The notes under the pieces: model-generated
Seen by the model: the letters and a program-made list of their open reading frames with translations, nothing else
The model's database searches: none
What the model was told of the DNA's origin: nothing
Source of the DNA: Rhodobacter sp.
Lineage (GTDB): Bacteria > Pseudomonadota > Alphaproteobacteria > Rhodobacterales > Rhodobacteraceae
Reading direction: 5' to 3'
NCBI GenBank assembly: GCA_020637555.1
Contig: JACKKF010000009.1
Location: 1 to 64,000 of the forward strand
Length of the DNA stretch: 64,000 nt
Program-made: the position numbers and the translations under genes
In this document: in pieces, positions 8,947-17,531 of the stretch
How the letters are laid out: each line of letters begins with the position of its first letter
How positions within the stretch are numbered: position 1 is the stretch's first letter

Positions 8947-10208
8947 GTCCGCCCCTCGCGCCGGTCCAGCATGGATTGGGTGATCAGTGTGACACCGTTT
9001 TCGGTGACGCGGAACCATTTGCGGTCCTCGTCCGGGTCCTCGCCGACGACCAGGCCCTCGGGGATTTCGACGCCCCGGTCGATCACCACCCGCGTCAGAC
9101 GTGCGTGGCGCTGAATGGTCGCATAGGGCAGGACCACCGCCTGATCGAGCGACGACCAGGAATTCGAATGCACGCCCGTGAACAGCAGCGAGTTGCGCAC
9201 CTCGGTCCCCGAGATGATGCACCCGCCCGACACCAGCGACGACAGCGCGGTGCCCCGGCGGCTTTCCTCGTTGTGGATGAACTTGGCGGGGGGCACGCTT
9301 TCGGAATAGGTCCAGATCGGCCAGTTGCGATCCCACAGATCCAGTTCCGGGTCGAAATCCGTCAGGTCGATGTTCGCCTTCCAGAAGGCATCGACCGTGC
9401 CCACGTCGCGCCAGTAGGCCACGGCATCGGGCCGGTGGCGGACGCAGCTTTCCTCGAACCGGTGGGCCATCGCCTTGCCGTTCTTGACCACGGTCGGAAT
9501 GATGTCGCCGCCGAAATCATGGCTGGACGCCTTGTCATGCGCATCGTCCATCAGAAGCTGGCGCAGGAATTTCCAGCGAAAGACATAGATCCCCATCGAG
9601 GCCAGCGAATGGGTGGGATCCTCGGGCAGACCAGGCGGGTTCCTGGGTTTCTCGACGAAATCGGTGATCCGGCCGGAATGATCCACGGTCATCACGCCAA
9701 AGGCGTGGGCGTCGGCGCGCGGCACGGTCAGACATCCCACGGTGACGTCGGCGGCATTTTCGACATGCTCGCGGATCATCACCTCGTAATCCATCTTGTA
9801 GATATGGTCACCCGCCAGAATGACAACGTAATCAATGTCATAACTGTCAACGATGTCGATGTTCTGATAGACCGCGTCGGCGGTGCCCATGTACCAGTGG
9901 TTTTCATCCACCCGCTGCGAGGCCGGCAGGATGTCCAGGTATTCGTTGCGTTCCGCGCGAAAGAAGTTCCACCCGCGCTGACAATGGCGGATCAGCGAAT
10001 GGGCCTTGTATTGCGTGGCCACCGCCATCTTGCGGATGCCCGAATTCAGCGCGTTCGACAGCGCGAAGTCGATGATGCGGGTCTTGCCACCGAAATAGAC
10101 CGCCGGTTTGGCGCGGTTGTCGGTCAGCTCCTTCAGGCGGCTGCCGCGTCCGCCCGCCAGGATGAAGGCCATCGTGCGGCTGGACAGGCGGCTGGTCGAG
10201 GGGGTCAT
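8943..10208 (-). CDS. glgC: Glucose-1-phosphate adenylyltransferase (ADP-glucose pyrophosphorylase)
   Basis: A 421-residue nucleotidyltransferase making ADP-glucose from ATP and glucose-1-phosphate, the committed and usually allosterically controlled step of glycogen synthesis. The N-terminal GGRGSRLKELTDNRAKPAV is the nucleotide/activator-binding signature, followed by the glucose-1-P region and a C-terminal left-handed beta-helix part with a hexapeptide-like pattern. Its length matches bacterial GlgC. It overlaps glgA by four bases downstream, and its ATG overlaps the glgB stop upstream (ATGA 10208-10205). Confidence 0.97.
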   Translation of the reverse strand: MTPSTSRLSSRTMAFILAGGRGSRLKELTDNRAKPAVYFGGKTRIIDFALSNALNSGIRKMAVATQYKAHSLIRHCQRGWNFFRAERNEYLDILPASQRVDENHWYMGTADAVYQNIDIVDSYDIDYVVILAGDHIYKMDYEVMIREHVENAADVTVGCLTVPRADAHAFGVMTVDHSGRITDFVEKPRNPPGLPEDPTHSLASMGIYVFRWKFLRQLLMDDAHDKASSHDFGGDIIPTVVKNGKAMAHRFEESCVRHRPDAVAYWRDVGTVDAFWKANIDLTDFDPELDLWDRNWPIWTYSESVPPAKFIHNEESRRGTALSSLVSGGCIISGTEVRNSLLFTGVHSNSWSSLDQAVVLPYATIQRHARLTRVVIDRGVEIPEGLVVGEDPDEDRKWFRVTENGVTLITQSMLDRREGRT

Positions 10209-12395
10209 CGCGAAACCTCGGGAATCAGGAACAGGGTGGACAGGGGGGGCAACACCACCGCGGCACTATGCGGCTGGCCGGCGTGGGCGGGCCCGTCGGC
10301 GGTGACGGTGCCCATGTTGCCCCGGTTCGCGCCGCCATAGGGGGCCGCGTCGGTGTTCAGGGCCTCGGTCCAGCGGCCGGGCCTGGGCAGTCCCAGCGTC
10401 CAGCGTCGCTCGACCGGGGTGAAGTTCGCCACCACCGCGACGGGGGGCTGGCCGTCGTCACCCAGCCTCAGCCACGAAAAGACCGATTCCGCCCGTGCCT
10501 CGCGGTCGATCCAGGTGAACCCGGCCGGGTCGGTATCGCGCAGATGCAAGGCGGGGGTCTGGCGATACAGCGCGTTGAGGTCACGCACCAGGCGCTGCAG
10601 GCCGGCGTGGCCCGGAACCTCGAGCACGCCCCAATCCAGCGGCTGATCGTGGTTCCATTCCTGCCCCTGGCCGAATTCACAGCCCATGAACAGCAGCTTC
10701 TTGCCCGGATGCCCCCACATGAAGCCATAGTAGGCGCGCAGATTGGCCAGTTTCGCCGCCGGATCGCCGGGCATCTTCTGCAGCATCGAGCCCTTGCCAT
10801 GCACCACCTCGTCATGGCTGATCGGCAGGACGTAGTTTTCGCTGAAGCCATAGACCAGGCCAAAGGTCATCAGGTCATGGTGGTGGCGGCGGTGGATCGG
10901 GTCGTGTTCGATGTAGCGCAGGGTGTCGTTCATCCACCCCATGTTCCATTTGTATCCAAAGCCCAGGCCGCCCCGCGTGAACCGGGGTGGTGACGCCGGG
11001 CGAGGCGGTGCTTTCCTCGGCCACGGTCATCAGGCCCGGCGGGCCGTCGCCATAGGCCTGGGTGTTCATCGCCTTGAGGAAGTCGATGGCCTCGTAATTC
11101 TCGCGCCCGCCGTCCTTGTTGGGCACCCAGGCGCCGGGACCGCGCGAATAGTCGCGATACAGCATCGAGGCCACGGCATCCACGCGCAGGCCGTCCAGGT
11201 GGAATTCGTTCAGCCAGTAACTGGCGTTCGCGGTCAGAAAGTTGCGCACCTCGGTCCGGCCGAAATTGTAGATCAGGGTGTTCCAGTCGGGGTGGAACCC
11301 TTCGCGCGGGTCGGAATGCTCATACAGATGGGTGCCGTCGAACCGGGCCAGACCATGCGCATCCGAGGGGAAATGCGCGGGCACCCAATCCATCAGGATC
11401 CCGATCTTGCGCCGGTGCGCCGCGTCGATCAGCGCGCGCAGATCGTCGGGGGTGCCGTGGCGGCTGGTGGGCGCATACATCCCCGTGGGCTGATACCCCC
11501 AGGACCCGCCGAACGGGTATTCCGCCAGCGGCATCAGTTCGATATGGGTGAACCCCATGTCCGCGGCATAGGCGACCAGATCCTCGGCCGCGTCGCGATA
11601 GCTGAGCCCGTGTGCGTCGCGGTGCCGCCAGCTTCCCAGATGGGCCTCGTAGATCGAGATCGGGGCCTCGCGCCCGTTCCGGGCCAGGCGTTGCCGCATC
11701 CATTCGCCATCCTGCCAGTCGTGCGACGACGGCGGCGCGACGATCGAGGCCGTCGCCGGCGGTTGCTCGGCCATCCGGGCCATCGGGTCGGCCTTGAGCA
11801 GGGGGGGGCCGTCCGGTGGCAGGATCTCGAACTTGTAGCAGTCCCCGGCCCCCAGGCCCGGCAGGAAAATCTCCCAGACGCCTGACCCGCGCCGGCGCAT
11901 CGGGGCGCGCCGCCCGTCCCAGGCGTTGAACGGCCCGACGACCGAAACCCGCCGCGCATTGGGTGCCCAGACCGCGAACCGCACCCCCTGGACGCCGTCA
12001 TGCGTCATCGGGTGCGCGCCCAGGACCTGCCACAGGCGACGATGCGTGCCCTCGGCGATCAGGTGCAGATCCAGATCGCCCAGAACCGGGCCAAAGCGAT
12101 AGGGGTCCTCGAACTCCCAGTGCCGGGTGCCGTCGGTCGCGCGCAGCCGATAGCGCCGCCGCCGGCCCAGATCGCCCAGAAAGATGCCGTCGCCCAGCGC
12201 GGTCAGCGGGATCGGCCTGGACGCGGTCAGCGCGACCATTTCCGTGGCGTGGGGATCGAACACCACCAGCGCCCCGGTTCGCCCGCGATGACGCGGTCCG
12301 AAAACGGCAAAGGGATCAGGGACATGGCCGGACAGGATTGCCGCCACGTCAACCGACGAGATTTCACAGGATGTAGATGTGTTTGCCCGGGCCAT
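10205..12395 (-). pseudogene. glgB: 1,4-alpha-glucan branching enzyme glgB, split by a +1 frameshift
   Basis: Two overlapping frames together encode a complete GH13 branching enzyme. The upstream frame gives the N-terminal and CBM48 domains and the barrel up to GLMTVAEESTASPGVTTPV. The downstream frame resumes at GLGFGYKWNMGWMNDTLRY and runs to the end, including LPISHDEVVHGKGS. The frames join if one base is removed from the four-C run at 10971-10974 (GGGG on the coding strand), giving the normal VHAGGLGFGYKW junction and a 729-residue protein, close to the 728 of E. coli GlgB. An assembly or sequencing error is more likely than a true null. The start is uncertain: ATG 12395 lies in a hairpin without a clear Shine-Dalgarno, TTG 12401 is an alternative, and the first residues are not conserved. 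Confidence 0.9.
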
Positions 12396-12421
12396 GCGCA
12401 ATTTGTGGCGCAGGCCCGGGC
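12385..12421 (-). repeat. Long inverted repeat covering the glgB start
   Basis: GCCCGGGCC (12385-12393) is repeated inverted at 12413-12421. The pairing continues inward through TGCGC (12395-12399) and GCGCA (12408-12412) with one bulged base, leaving an 8-base loop. That makes a stem of about 14 bp between glgP and glgB. It covers the putative glgB ATG (12395-12393). No T tract follows, so a simple terminator is not supported; a role in RNA processing, mRNA stability or limiting glgB translation is inference. Confidence 0.6.
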
Positions 12422-12460
12422 GATTTACAACGGTGTTTGTTAACCTTTTGCGCGAGCCCG

Positions 12461-14926
12461 TCAGATCATCGGCTTGATTGCCCAGACATCGCGCATATAG
12501 CCCTGAATGGTGCGGTCGCTGCTGAACCAGCCCGACCGCGCGGTGTTCAGCGCCGCCATCCGGGTCCAGTGATCCGCGTCGAACCAGGCCTTGTCCACCT
12601 GCCGCTGGGCGCTCCAGTAGGCATCGAAATCGGCGCAGACGGTGAAATAGTCGTGGCCGCGCAGATTGTCGGTCAGGGCGCGATAGGTCGTCGTGTCGCC
12701 ATGCGAGAACTGGCCCGAATCGATGGCCGCGATCGCCTGTTGCAGGCGGGGGCTGGCGTCGATGGCATGGGCCGCGTGGCGCGGGTCCTTGCGGCGGGCG
12801 ACCACCTCGTCGGCGGTCATGCCGAAGAGGAAGAAATTCTCGGGTCCGACAAGTTCGCGGATCTCGACATTGGCCCCGTCCAGCGTGCCGATGGTCAGCG
12901 CGCCATTCAGGCTGAATTTCATGTTGCCGGTGCCCGAGGCTTCCTTGCCCGCCGTCGAGATCTGTTCACTGAGGTCCGCCGCCGGGATCAGGCGTTCGGC
13001 CATGGTGACATTGTAGTTCGGCGGATAGACCACGCTCAGCAGGTCGCGCGTCACCTTGTCGGCGTTGATGACCCGGGCGACATTGTTGATCAGGTGGATG
13101 ATCTCTTTCGCCATGACATAGCCCGGCGCGGCCTTGCCGCCAAAGATCTTGACCCGGGGTGCCCAGCCGGCGGTCGGATTGGCGCGGATCGCCTGCCACA
13201 GCGCGATGGTTTCCAGAATGTTCAGATGCTGGCGCTTGTATTCGTGGAACCGCTTGACCTGGACATCGAACATGGCGCGCGGATCGACGGAAATGCCCAT
13301 CTCGCGGCCGATCCATTCGGCCAGGTGGGCCTTGTTCTCGGCCTTGACGGCGGCAAAGTCGTCGCGGAAGGCGCGCGTGCCGATCGCGGGTTCCAGCTCG
13401 CGCAGGCGCTCCAGATTGTCCTCCCAGCCGCTGCCGATCGTGTCGGTGATCAGCGCGGACAGGCGCGGGTTCGCGCCCTTCAGCCAGCGGCGCGGAGTGA
13501 CGCCGTTGGTTTCATTGACGATCCGGTCGGGATGCAGGGCGTTCAGATCCGCGAACACGGTGCTTTTCACCAGCTCGGTGTGCAGCGCCGACACGCCGTT
13601 CACGCGGTTCGCCATGATGAAGCTGAGCTCGCCCATCTTGACCTCGCCGCCCTCGACGATGCGCGCGGTCCGGGTGGGGAACTGGCGGGCGTGCAGGTCG
13701 TCGATGCGTTCGATGATCTGCATGTGGCGCGGCAGAACCTGCGCCATCAGGTCCTGAGACCAGCGTTCCAGCGCCTCGGGCAGAAGGGTGTGGTTGGTGT
13801 AGCCCAGACAGGCCCGGGCGGTGTCCACGGCCTGGTCGAAGTCCATGCCGCGTTCGTCATGCAGCAGGCGCACCAGCTCGGGCCCGGCGATCGCGGGGTG
13901 GGTATCGTTCATCTGGATCGCCACCCGCGTCGGCAAGGCGTTGAGATCGCTGTGCTCGGCCGAGAAACGGCGCAGGATGTCCCTGAGCGACGCGGCGGTG
14001 AAGAAGAACTCCTGCTTCAGACGCAGTTCCTTGCCCTGGGTGGTGGTATCGTCGGGATAGAGCACGCGGCTGATGGTGCGGGCCAGGGCCTCGGGGGCGG
14101 CCGCCCCCTGGAAATCACCCTTGTTGAAGGCTGCCAGATCGAAGGCCGACAGCGGTTCGGCCCCCCACAGGCGCAGCGTGTTGGCCCATTTGCCCTGCCA
14201 GCCGATGACGGGGGTGTCATAGGCCTTGGCGATGACGGCGTTGTCGGGGGTCCACACCGCCGAGCGTCCGTTTTCGGCCACCGCGCCGCCGAACCCGATG
14301 CGGAAGGCCGCTTCCGGGCGTTCGAATTCCCAGCCGTGGGATTGGCGCAGCCAGTCCTCGGCCGTTTCCACCTGGCGGCCGTCGGGACCAAAGCTTTGCC
14401 GGAACAGGCCGTGTTCGTAGCGAATGCCATAGCCATAGGCCGGGCAGCCCAGGGTGGACATGGAATCGAGGAAACACGCCGCCAGACGTCCCAGCCCGCC
14501 ATTGCCCAGCGCGGCATCGGGTTCGTCGTCCAGAACCGTGCGGAAGTCATGGCCCAGGCCCTGCACGGCCTCGCGCGCGGCCTCGGTCAGACCGATGTTC
14601 ATGATCGCGTCTTCCAGCAGGCGCCCGATCAGGAATTCCATCGACAGGTAGTAGACCCGCTTCGACTGCGCCGCATAGGTGGCGCGTGTCGCCCGGAACC
14701 AGGGTTCGACGACACGGTCGCGGATCGCCAGCGTCAGCGCCATGCGCATGTCATAGACGCTGGCGTGGGCCAGGTCCTTGCCCATCGAGAATTCCAGATG
14801 CTTGAGGATCGCTTCACGCAGATCGTTGGCGTTCATGGGCAACATGTCCTTGCTGATCGCGGTTGGCAGCCAGCCGCTGAGGCTGCTGGTGCCTTTGTCG
14901 AACGTCATCGAACGAGTGGTTCTCAT
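12461..14926 (-). CDS. glgP: Glycogen/starch/alpha-glucan phosphorylase
   Basis: An 821-residue GT35 phosphorylase that releases glucose-1-phosphate from glycogen. The N-terminal region contains YYLSMEFLIGR and the glycine-rich ALGNGGLGRLAACF. The PLP-binding region is EASGTGNMKFSLNGALTIGT with Lys at about 670. The start ATG at 14926 has an AGGAG Shine-Dalgarno just upstream; the open frame continues 54 codons further but is unlike the family. It is the first gene of the operon, so breakdown and synthesis genes share a transcript; most regulation is then expected to be allosteric. Confidence 0.96.
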   Translation of the reverse strand: MRTTRSMTFDKGTSSLSGWLPTAISKDMLPMNANDLREAILKHLEFSMGKDLAHASVYDMRMALTLAIRDRVVEPWFRATRATYAAQSKRVYYLSMEFLIGRLLEDAIMNIGLTEAAREAVQGLGHDFRTVLDDEPDAALGNGGLGRLAACFLDSMSTLGCPAYGYGIRYEHGLFRQSFGPDGRQVETAEDWLRQSHGWEFERPEAAFRIGFGGAVAENGRSAVWTPDNAVIAKAYDTPVIGWQGKWANTLRLWGAEPLSAFDLAAFNKGDFQGAAAPEALARTISRVLYPDDTTTQGKELRLKQEFFFTAASLRDILRRFSAEHSDLNALPTRVAIQMNDTHPAIAGPELVRLLHDERGMDFDQAVDTARACLGYTNHTLLPEALERWSQDLMAQVLPRHMQIIERIDDLHARQFPTRTARIVEGGEVKMGELSFIMANRVNGVSALHTELVKSTVFADLNALHPDRIVNETNGVTPRRWLKGANPRLSALITDTIGSGWEDNLERLRELEPAIGTRAFRDDFAAVKAENKAHLAEWIGREMGISVDPRAMFDVQVKRFHEYKRQHLNILETIALWQAIRANPTAGWAPRVKIFGGKAAPGYVMAKEIIHLINNVARVINADKVTRDLLSVVYPPNYNVTMAERLIPAADLSEQISTAGKEASGTGNMKFSLNGALTIGTLDGANVEIRELVGPENFFLFGMTADEVVARRKDPRHAAHAIDASPRLQQAIAAIDSGQFSHGDTTTYRALTDNLRGHDYFTVCADFDAYWSAQRQVDKAWFDADHWTRMAALNTARSGWFSSDRTIQGYMRDVWAIKPMI

Positions 14927-15045
14927 GTCCTGCTCCTGCCTTGGGCACCGTTTCGCGGGCCAGTTTGCCGGCACCCGACTGACGAAGTGCCCCATGCTGC
15001 CAATTTGCCGGGGAAAGGGGCCAAATCGGGGCAGGTCTGGGCAGG

Positions 15046-15059
15046 TTTGTTGACAAAAG
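15046..15059. promoter_or_regulatory. 14-base motif TTTGTTGACAAAAG, copy 1 (upstream of glgP)
   Basis: The arms TTTGT and ACAAA form an inverted repeat around two central bases. An identical 14-mer lies at 15823-15836 in front of iscR. Copy 1 sits in the 188-base region upstream of the glycogen operon. It includes a TTGACA hexamer on the + strand but has no well-spaced -10 in that direction. It could be a repressor/activator operator for glgP or coincidence of a -35-like sequence; function is inference. Confidence 0.4.
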
Positions 15060-15078
15060 CAGGGTATATTTGCAGCGT

Positions 15079-15103
15079 CCCGGGGCATTGTTCATGCCCC
15101 GGG
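15079..15103 (-). terminator. Hairpin between the hydrolase gene and the glycogen operon
   Basis: A perfect 10-bp stem (CCCGGGGCAT 15079-15088 with ATGCCCCGGG 15094-15103) with a 5-base loop lies 12 bases after the stop of the - strand hydrolase gene. No T tract follows on the - strand, so it is either a weak/Rho-assisted terminator or a 3'-end stabilising hairpin. It separates the hydrolase transcript from the downstream glycogen operon. Confidence 0.5.
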
Positions 15104-15114
15104 CGGCGGCAGGG

Positions 15115-15774
15115 TCAGCGGGTGGCCTCGGACAGGCGGCGCTTGACGTAGGTTTTCACGGTATCGAGCATGGGCTGCATGTGCGTCTCGTCGTCGCGGA
15201 AGAAATGGTCCGCGCCCTCGATCTCGGAATGCGTGATGGTGATGCCCTTCTGCTCATGCAGCTTGGCCACCAGATTGGCCACATCCTTGGGTGGCGCGAC
15301 CCGGTCGGCCGATCCGTTGATGATGAGGCCCGAGGCCGGGCAGGGCGCCAGAAAGCTGAAATCATAGAGATTCGCCGGCGGCGCGACCGAGACGAAGCCG
15401 GTGATGTCCGGCCGGCGCATCAGCAACTGCATGCCGATCCAGGCGCCAAAACTGAAGCCCGCGACCCAGCAGTGCCGGGTGTTCTGGTTCATGCTTTGCA
15501 GATAGTCCAGCGCCGCCGCCGCGTCGCTGAGTTCGCCGATGCCCTGATCGTATTCGCCCTGCGACCGACCGACACCGCGAAAATTGAAGCGAAGAACGGA
15601 AAATCCCAGCGAATGAAAGGCATAGTGCAGGTTGTAGACGACCTTGTTGTTCATCGTCCCCCCGAATTGGGGGTGGGGGTGCAGCACGATGGCGATCGGG
15701 GCGTCGCGGTTCGGCTGGGGGTGGTAACGGCCTTCGAGGCGGCCATCGGGGCCGGCAAAAATGACTTCGGGCAT
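15115..15774 (-). CDS. Alpha/beta hydrolase, dienelactone-hydrolase-like
   Basis: A 219-residue single-domain alpha/beta hydrolase. It has HPHPQFGGTMNN near the N-terminus as the oxyanion-hole region, the nucleophile elbow GFSFGAWIG (G-x-S-x-G), an Asp in NGSADRVAP, and the catalytic His in EGADHFF. No signal peptide or membrane segment is seen, so it is cytoplasmic. This type is often described only as an uncharacterised hydrolase. It is transcribed away from iscR, and the 217-base shared upstream region contains the isc-suf promoter and palindromes. The substrate is unknown. Confidence 0.85.
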   Translation of the reverse strand: MPEVIFAGPDGRLEGRYHPQPNRDAPIAIVLHPHPQFGGTMNNKVVYNLHYAFHSLGFSVLRFNFRGVGRSQGEYDQGIGELSDAAAALDYLQSMNQNTRHCWVAGFSFGAWIGMQLLMRRPDITGFVSVAPPANLYDFSFLAPCPASGLIINGSADRVAPPKDVANLVAKLHEQKGITITHSEIEGADHFFRDDETHMQPMLDTVKTYVKRRLSEATR

Positions 15775-15822
15775 CCGCGGACCTTATGCTCGCTCACACG
15801 GGGTTCCGGCCTGCGCCCTTCC

Positions 15823-15855
15823 TTTGTTGACAAAAGAAGTCAGCATACCTAGAAC
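15823..15855 (+). promoter_or_regulatory. Predicted isc-suf promoter (TTGACA-17-TAGAAC) with 14-base motif copy 2
   Basis: A consensus -35 TTGACA (15827-15832) is separated by exactly 17 bases from TAGAAC (15850-15855), which matches the -10 consensus at four of six positions. Transcription would start about 130 bases before the iscR ATG. The -35 lies inside TTTGTTGACAAAAG, identical to the motif at 15046-15059. Confidence 0.6.
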
Positions 15856-15862
15856 GGTTCTA
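15850..15862. promoter_or_regulatory. Palindromic operator TAGAAC-G-GTTCTA upstream of iscR
   Basis: A perfect 6+6 inverted repeat with a single central G overlaps the predicted -10 of the isc-suf promoter. Placed there, a bound protein would block RNA polymerase, as expected for autorepression by IscR or another iron-responsive regulator. I recall similar predicted 'Iron-Rhodo-box' or IscR sites upstream of isc-suf operons in Rhodobacterales but cannot check the consensus here. Confidence 0.6.
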
Positions 15863-15991
15863 AACTCTGTCCCGGCTCGCGCGGGCGGAGTCGGGTTCGG
15901 CAGGGTAGCAGTTAAGCAAAGGCCGGGTCATACGTCAATGTTTTTACGCCTTTCGCACCCGTCCGACGGGGCGTCGGGCAGGGGTTCGGGC

Positions 15992-16457
15992 ATGAAGCTG
16001 TCGACCAAGGGACGCTATGCGATGGTGGCGATGGTCGATCTGGCCATCTTGCAGCGCGGCTCGGGGGCTGCGCCACGTCTCGCTGGCCGAGATCGCGCGC
16101 CGGCAGGACGTGTCGCAGGCCTATCTCGAACAGTCGTTTGTCAAGCTGCGCCGCGCCGGGCTGGTTGAATCGGTGCGCGGCCCGGGCGGCGGCTACCGGC
16201 TGTCGCGCGACCCCGCCGACATCCGCGTGGCCGAGGTTCTGGAAGCGGTCGAGGAAACCGTCAACGCGCTGGAACTGGGTGCGGGCGCCTCGGGCGGGGT
16301 CTCGGGCAGCCAGGCGCAATCCATGACCAACCGCTTGTGGGAAAGCCTGTCGGCGCAGGTCTATGTGTTCCTGCACCAGACGACGCTGGCCGATGTGGCG
16401 GGCAACGGACTGAAACCCTGTCCCGCGGTGCCCAGCCTGTTCCGGGTAACGGCATGA
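15992..16457 (+). pseudogene. iscR: Rrf2-family regulator IscR, split by a +1 frameshift
   Basis: The first frame gives MKLSTKGRYAMVAMVDLA, the Rrf2 N-terminus. From about 16063 another frame continues with VSLAEIARRQDVSQAYLEQ, LRRAGLVESVRGPGGGYRL and a C-terminal part. Removing one G from the G5 run at 16063-16067 joins them as ILQRGSGLRHVSLAEIA and gives a normal 154-residue winged-helix protein. The region where E. coli IscR has its three cluster cysteines has none; the only Cys is in the C-terminal NGLKPCPAVPSLF. R. sphaeroides IscR is also cysteine-poor (recollection). It is probably an intact gene with an assembly error. It overlaps the next gene by ATGA and should autoregulate through the site at 15850. 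Confidence 0.88.
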
Positions 16458-17521
16458 GCGCCCGGCTGTATCTGGACTGGAATGCCTCGGCCCCGCTGCG
16501 CCCCGAGGCCCGCGCGGCGATGATCGCGGCGATGGATCTGGTGGGCAATGCCAGCTCGATCCATGCCGAGGGGCGCGCGGTGCGTGGCCTCATCGAACAG
16601 GCGCGCGGCCAGGTGTCGCAGGCGCTGGGCGCGGATGGCGCGGATCTGGTCTTTACCTCGGGCGCGACCGAGGCCGCGGCCCTGGCACTGGCCGGGCGCG
16701 ATCTGTCCTGCGCGGCGGTCGAACATGATGCGGTGGCGGCCTGGTGCCGGGCGGATCTGCCGGTCGATGGTGCCGGGCGGGTCACGGTGGCCGACCCGGC
16801 CCGCGCGACACTGCAACTGGCGAATTCGGAAACCGGCATCGTGCAGGACCTGCCGCCGGGATTGGCGGTCAGCGACCTGACCCAGGCGTTCGGCAAGATT
16901 CCCATGGCGTTCAACTGGTTGGGCTGCGACATGGGGCTGGTGTCGGCGCACAAGCTGGGGGGACCCAAGGGGATCGGCGCGCTGGCGCTGACCCGGGGCC
17001 TGGACGTCGAGGCCCGCATCCGGGGCGGCGGGCAGGAAATGGGTCGCCGCGCCGGCACCGAGAATGTCATCGGAATCGCCGGGTTCGGCGCCGCGGCCGA
17101 GGCCGCCGCGCGCGATCTGGCCGATGGTGTCTGGGATGCGGTGGCCGAGGTGCGAAATACCCTGGAACAGGCTCTGGAAGACGCCTGTCCGGGGATTATC
17201 TTGACCGCCAAAGGTCATCCCCGACTGCCCAACACGGTGCATCTGATCGCGCCGGGCTGGAAGGGCGAGACCCAGGTCATGGCGATGGACCTGCAGGGCT
17301 TTGCCGTTTCGGCGGGCTCGGCCTGCTCGTCGGGCAAGGTCTCGGTCAGCAAGGTCGTGCGGGCCATGGGCCGCCCCGAGGCCGAGGCGGGGTGCGCGCT
17401 CAGGCTCTCGATCGGGCCGGCGGTGACGCAAGAGGACGCGCTGCGCTTTGTCGCGGCTTATGCGCGGGCGTGGAAACGCGCGGGCGAACGGATGAAACAG
17501 GCGGGCACATCCCTTGCATGA
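16454..17521 (+). CDS. Cysteine desulfurase, NifS/IscS-like class V aminotransferase
   Basis: A 355-residue PLP enzyme that mobilises sulfur from cysteine. It has the PLP-binding Lys167 in SAHKLGGPKG and the sulfur-accepting Cys291 in SAGSACSSGK, an extended IscS-type active-site loop distinct from SufS. It is about 50 residues shorter than E. coli IscS, lacking part of the C-terminus. The start is the ATG overlapping the iscR stop; the frame is open upstream within iscR. It lies directly before sufB, so this operon carries two desulfurases, this one and SufS at 23884. Confidence 0.9.
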   Translation: MSARLYLDWNASAPLRPEARAAMIAAMDLVGNASSIHAEGRAVRGLIEQARGQVSQALGADGADLVFTSGATEAAALALAGRDLSCAAVEHDAVAAWCRADLPVDGAGRVTVADPARATLQLANSETGIVQDLPPGLAVSDLTQAFGKIPMAFNWLGCDMGLVSAHKLGGPKGIGALALTRGLDVEARIRGGGQEMGRRAGTENVIGIAGFGAAAEAAARDLADGVWDAVAEVRNTLEQALEDACPGIILTAKGHPRLPNTVHLIAPGWKGETQVMAMDLQGFAVSAGSACSSGKVSVSKVVRAMGRPEAEAGCALRLSIGPAVTQEDALRFVAAYARAWKRAGERMKQAGTSLA

Positions 17522-17531
17522 GGGGCCTGCG

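Noticed and set aside
15050..15070. TTGACA followed by TATATT as a + strand promoter
   Set aside because: The spacer is only nine bases and no + strand gene follows for 900 bases.
12377..15151. A 924-codon open frame opposite glgP
   Set aside because: It is the complementary frame of the phosphorylase gene, with Arg/Gly/Ala-rich low-complexity sequence and no domain.
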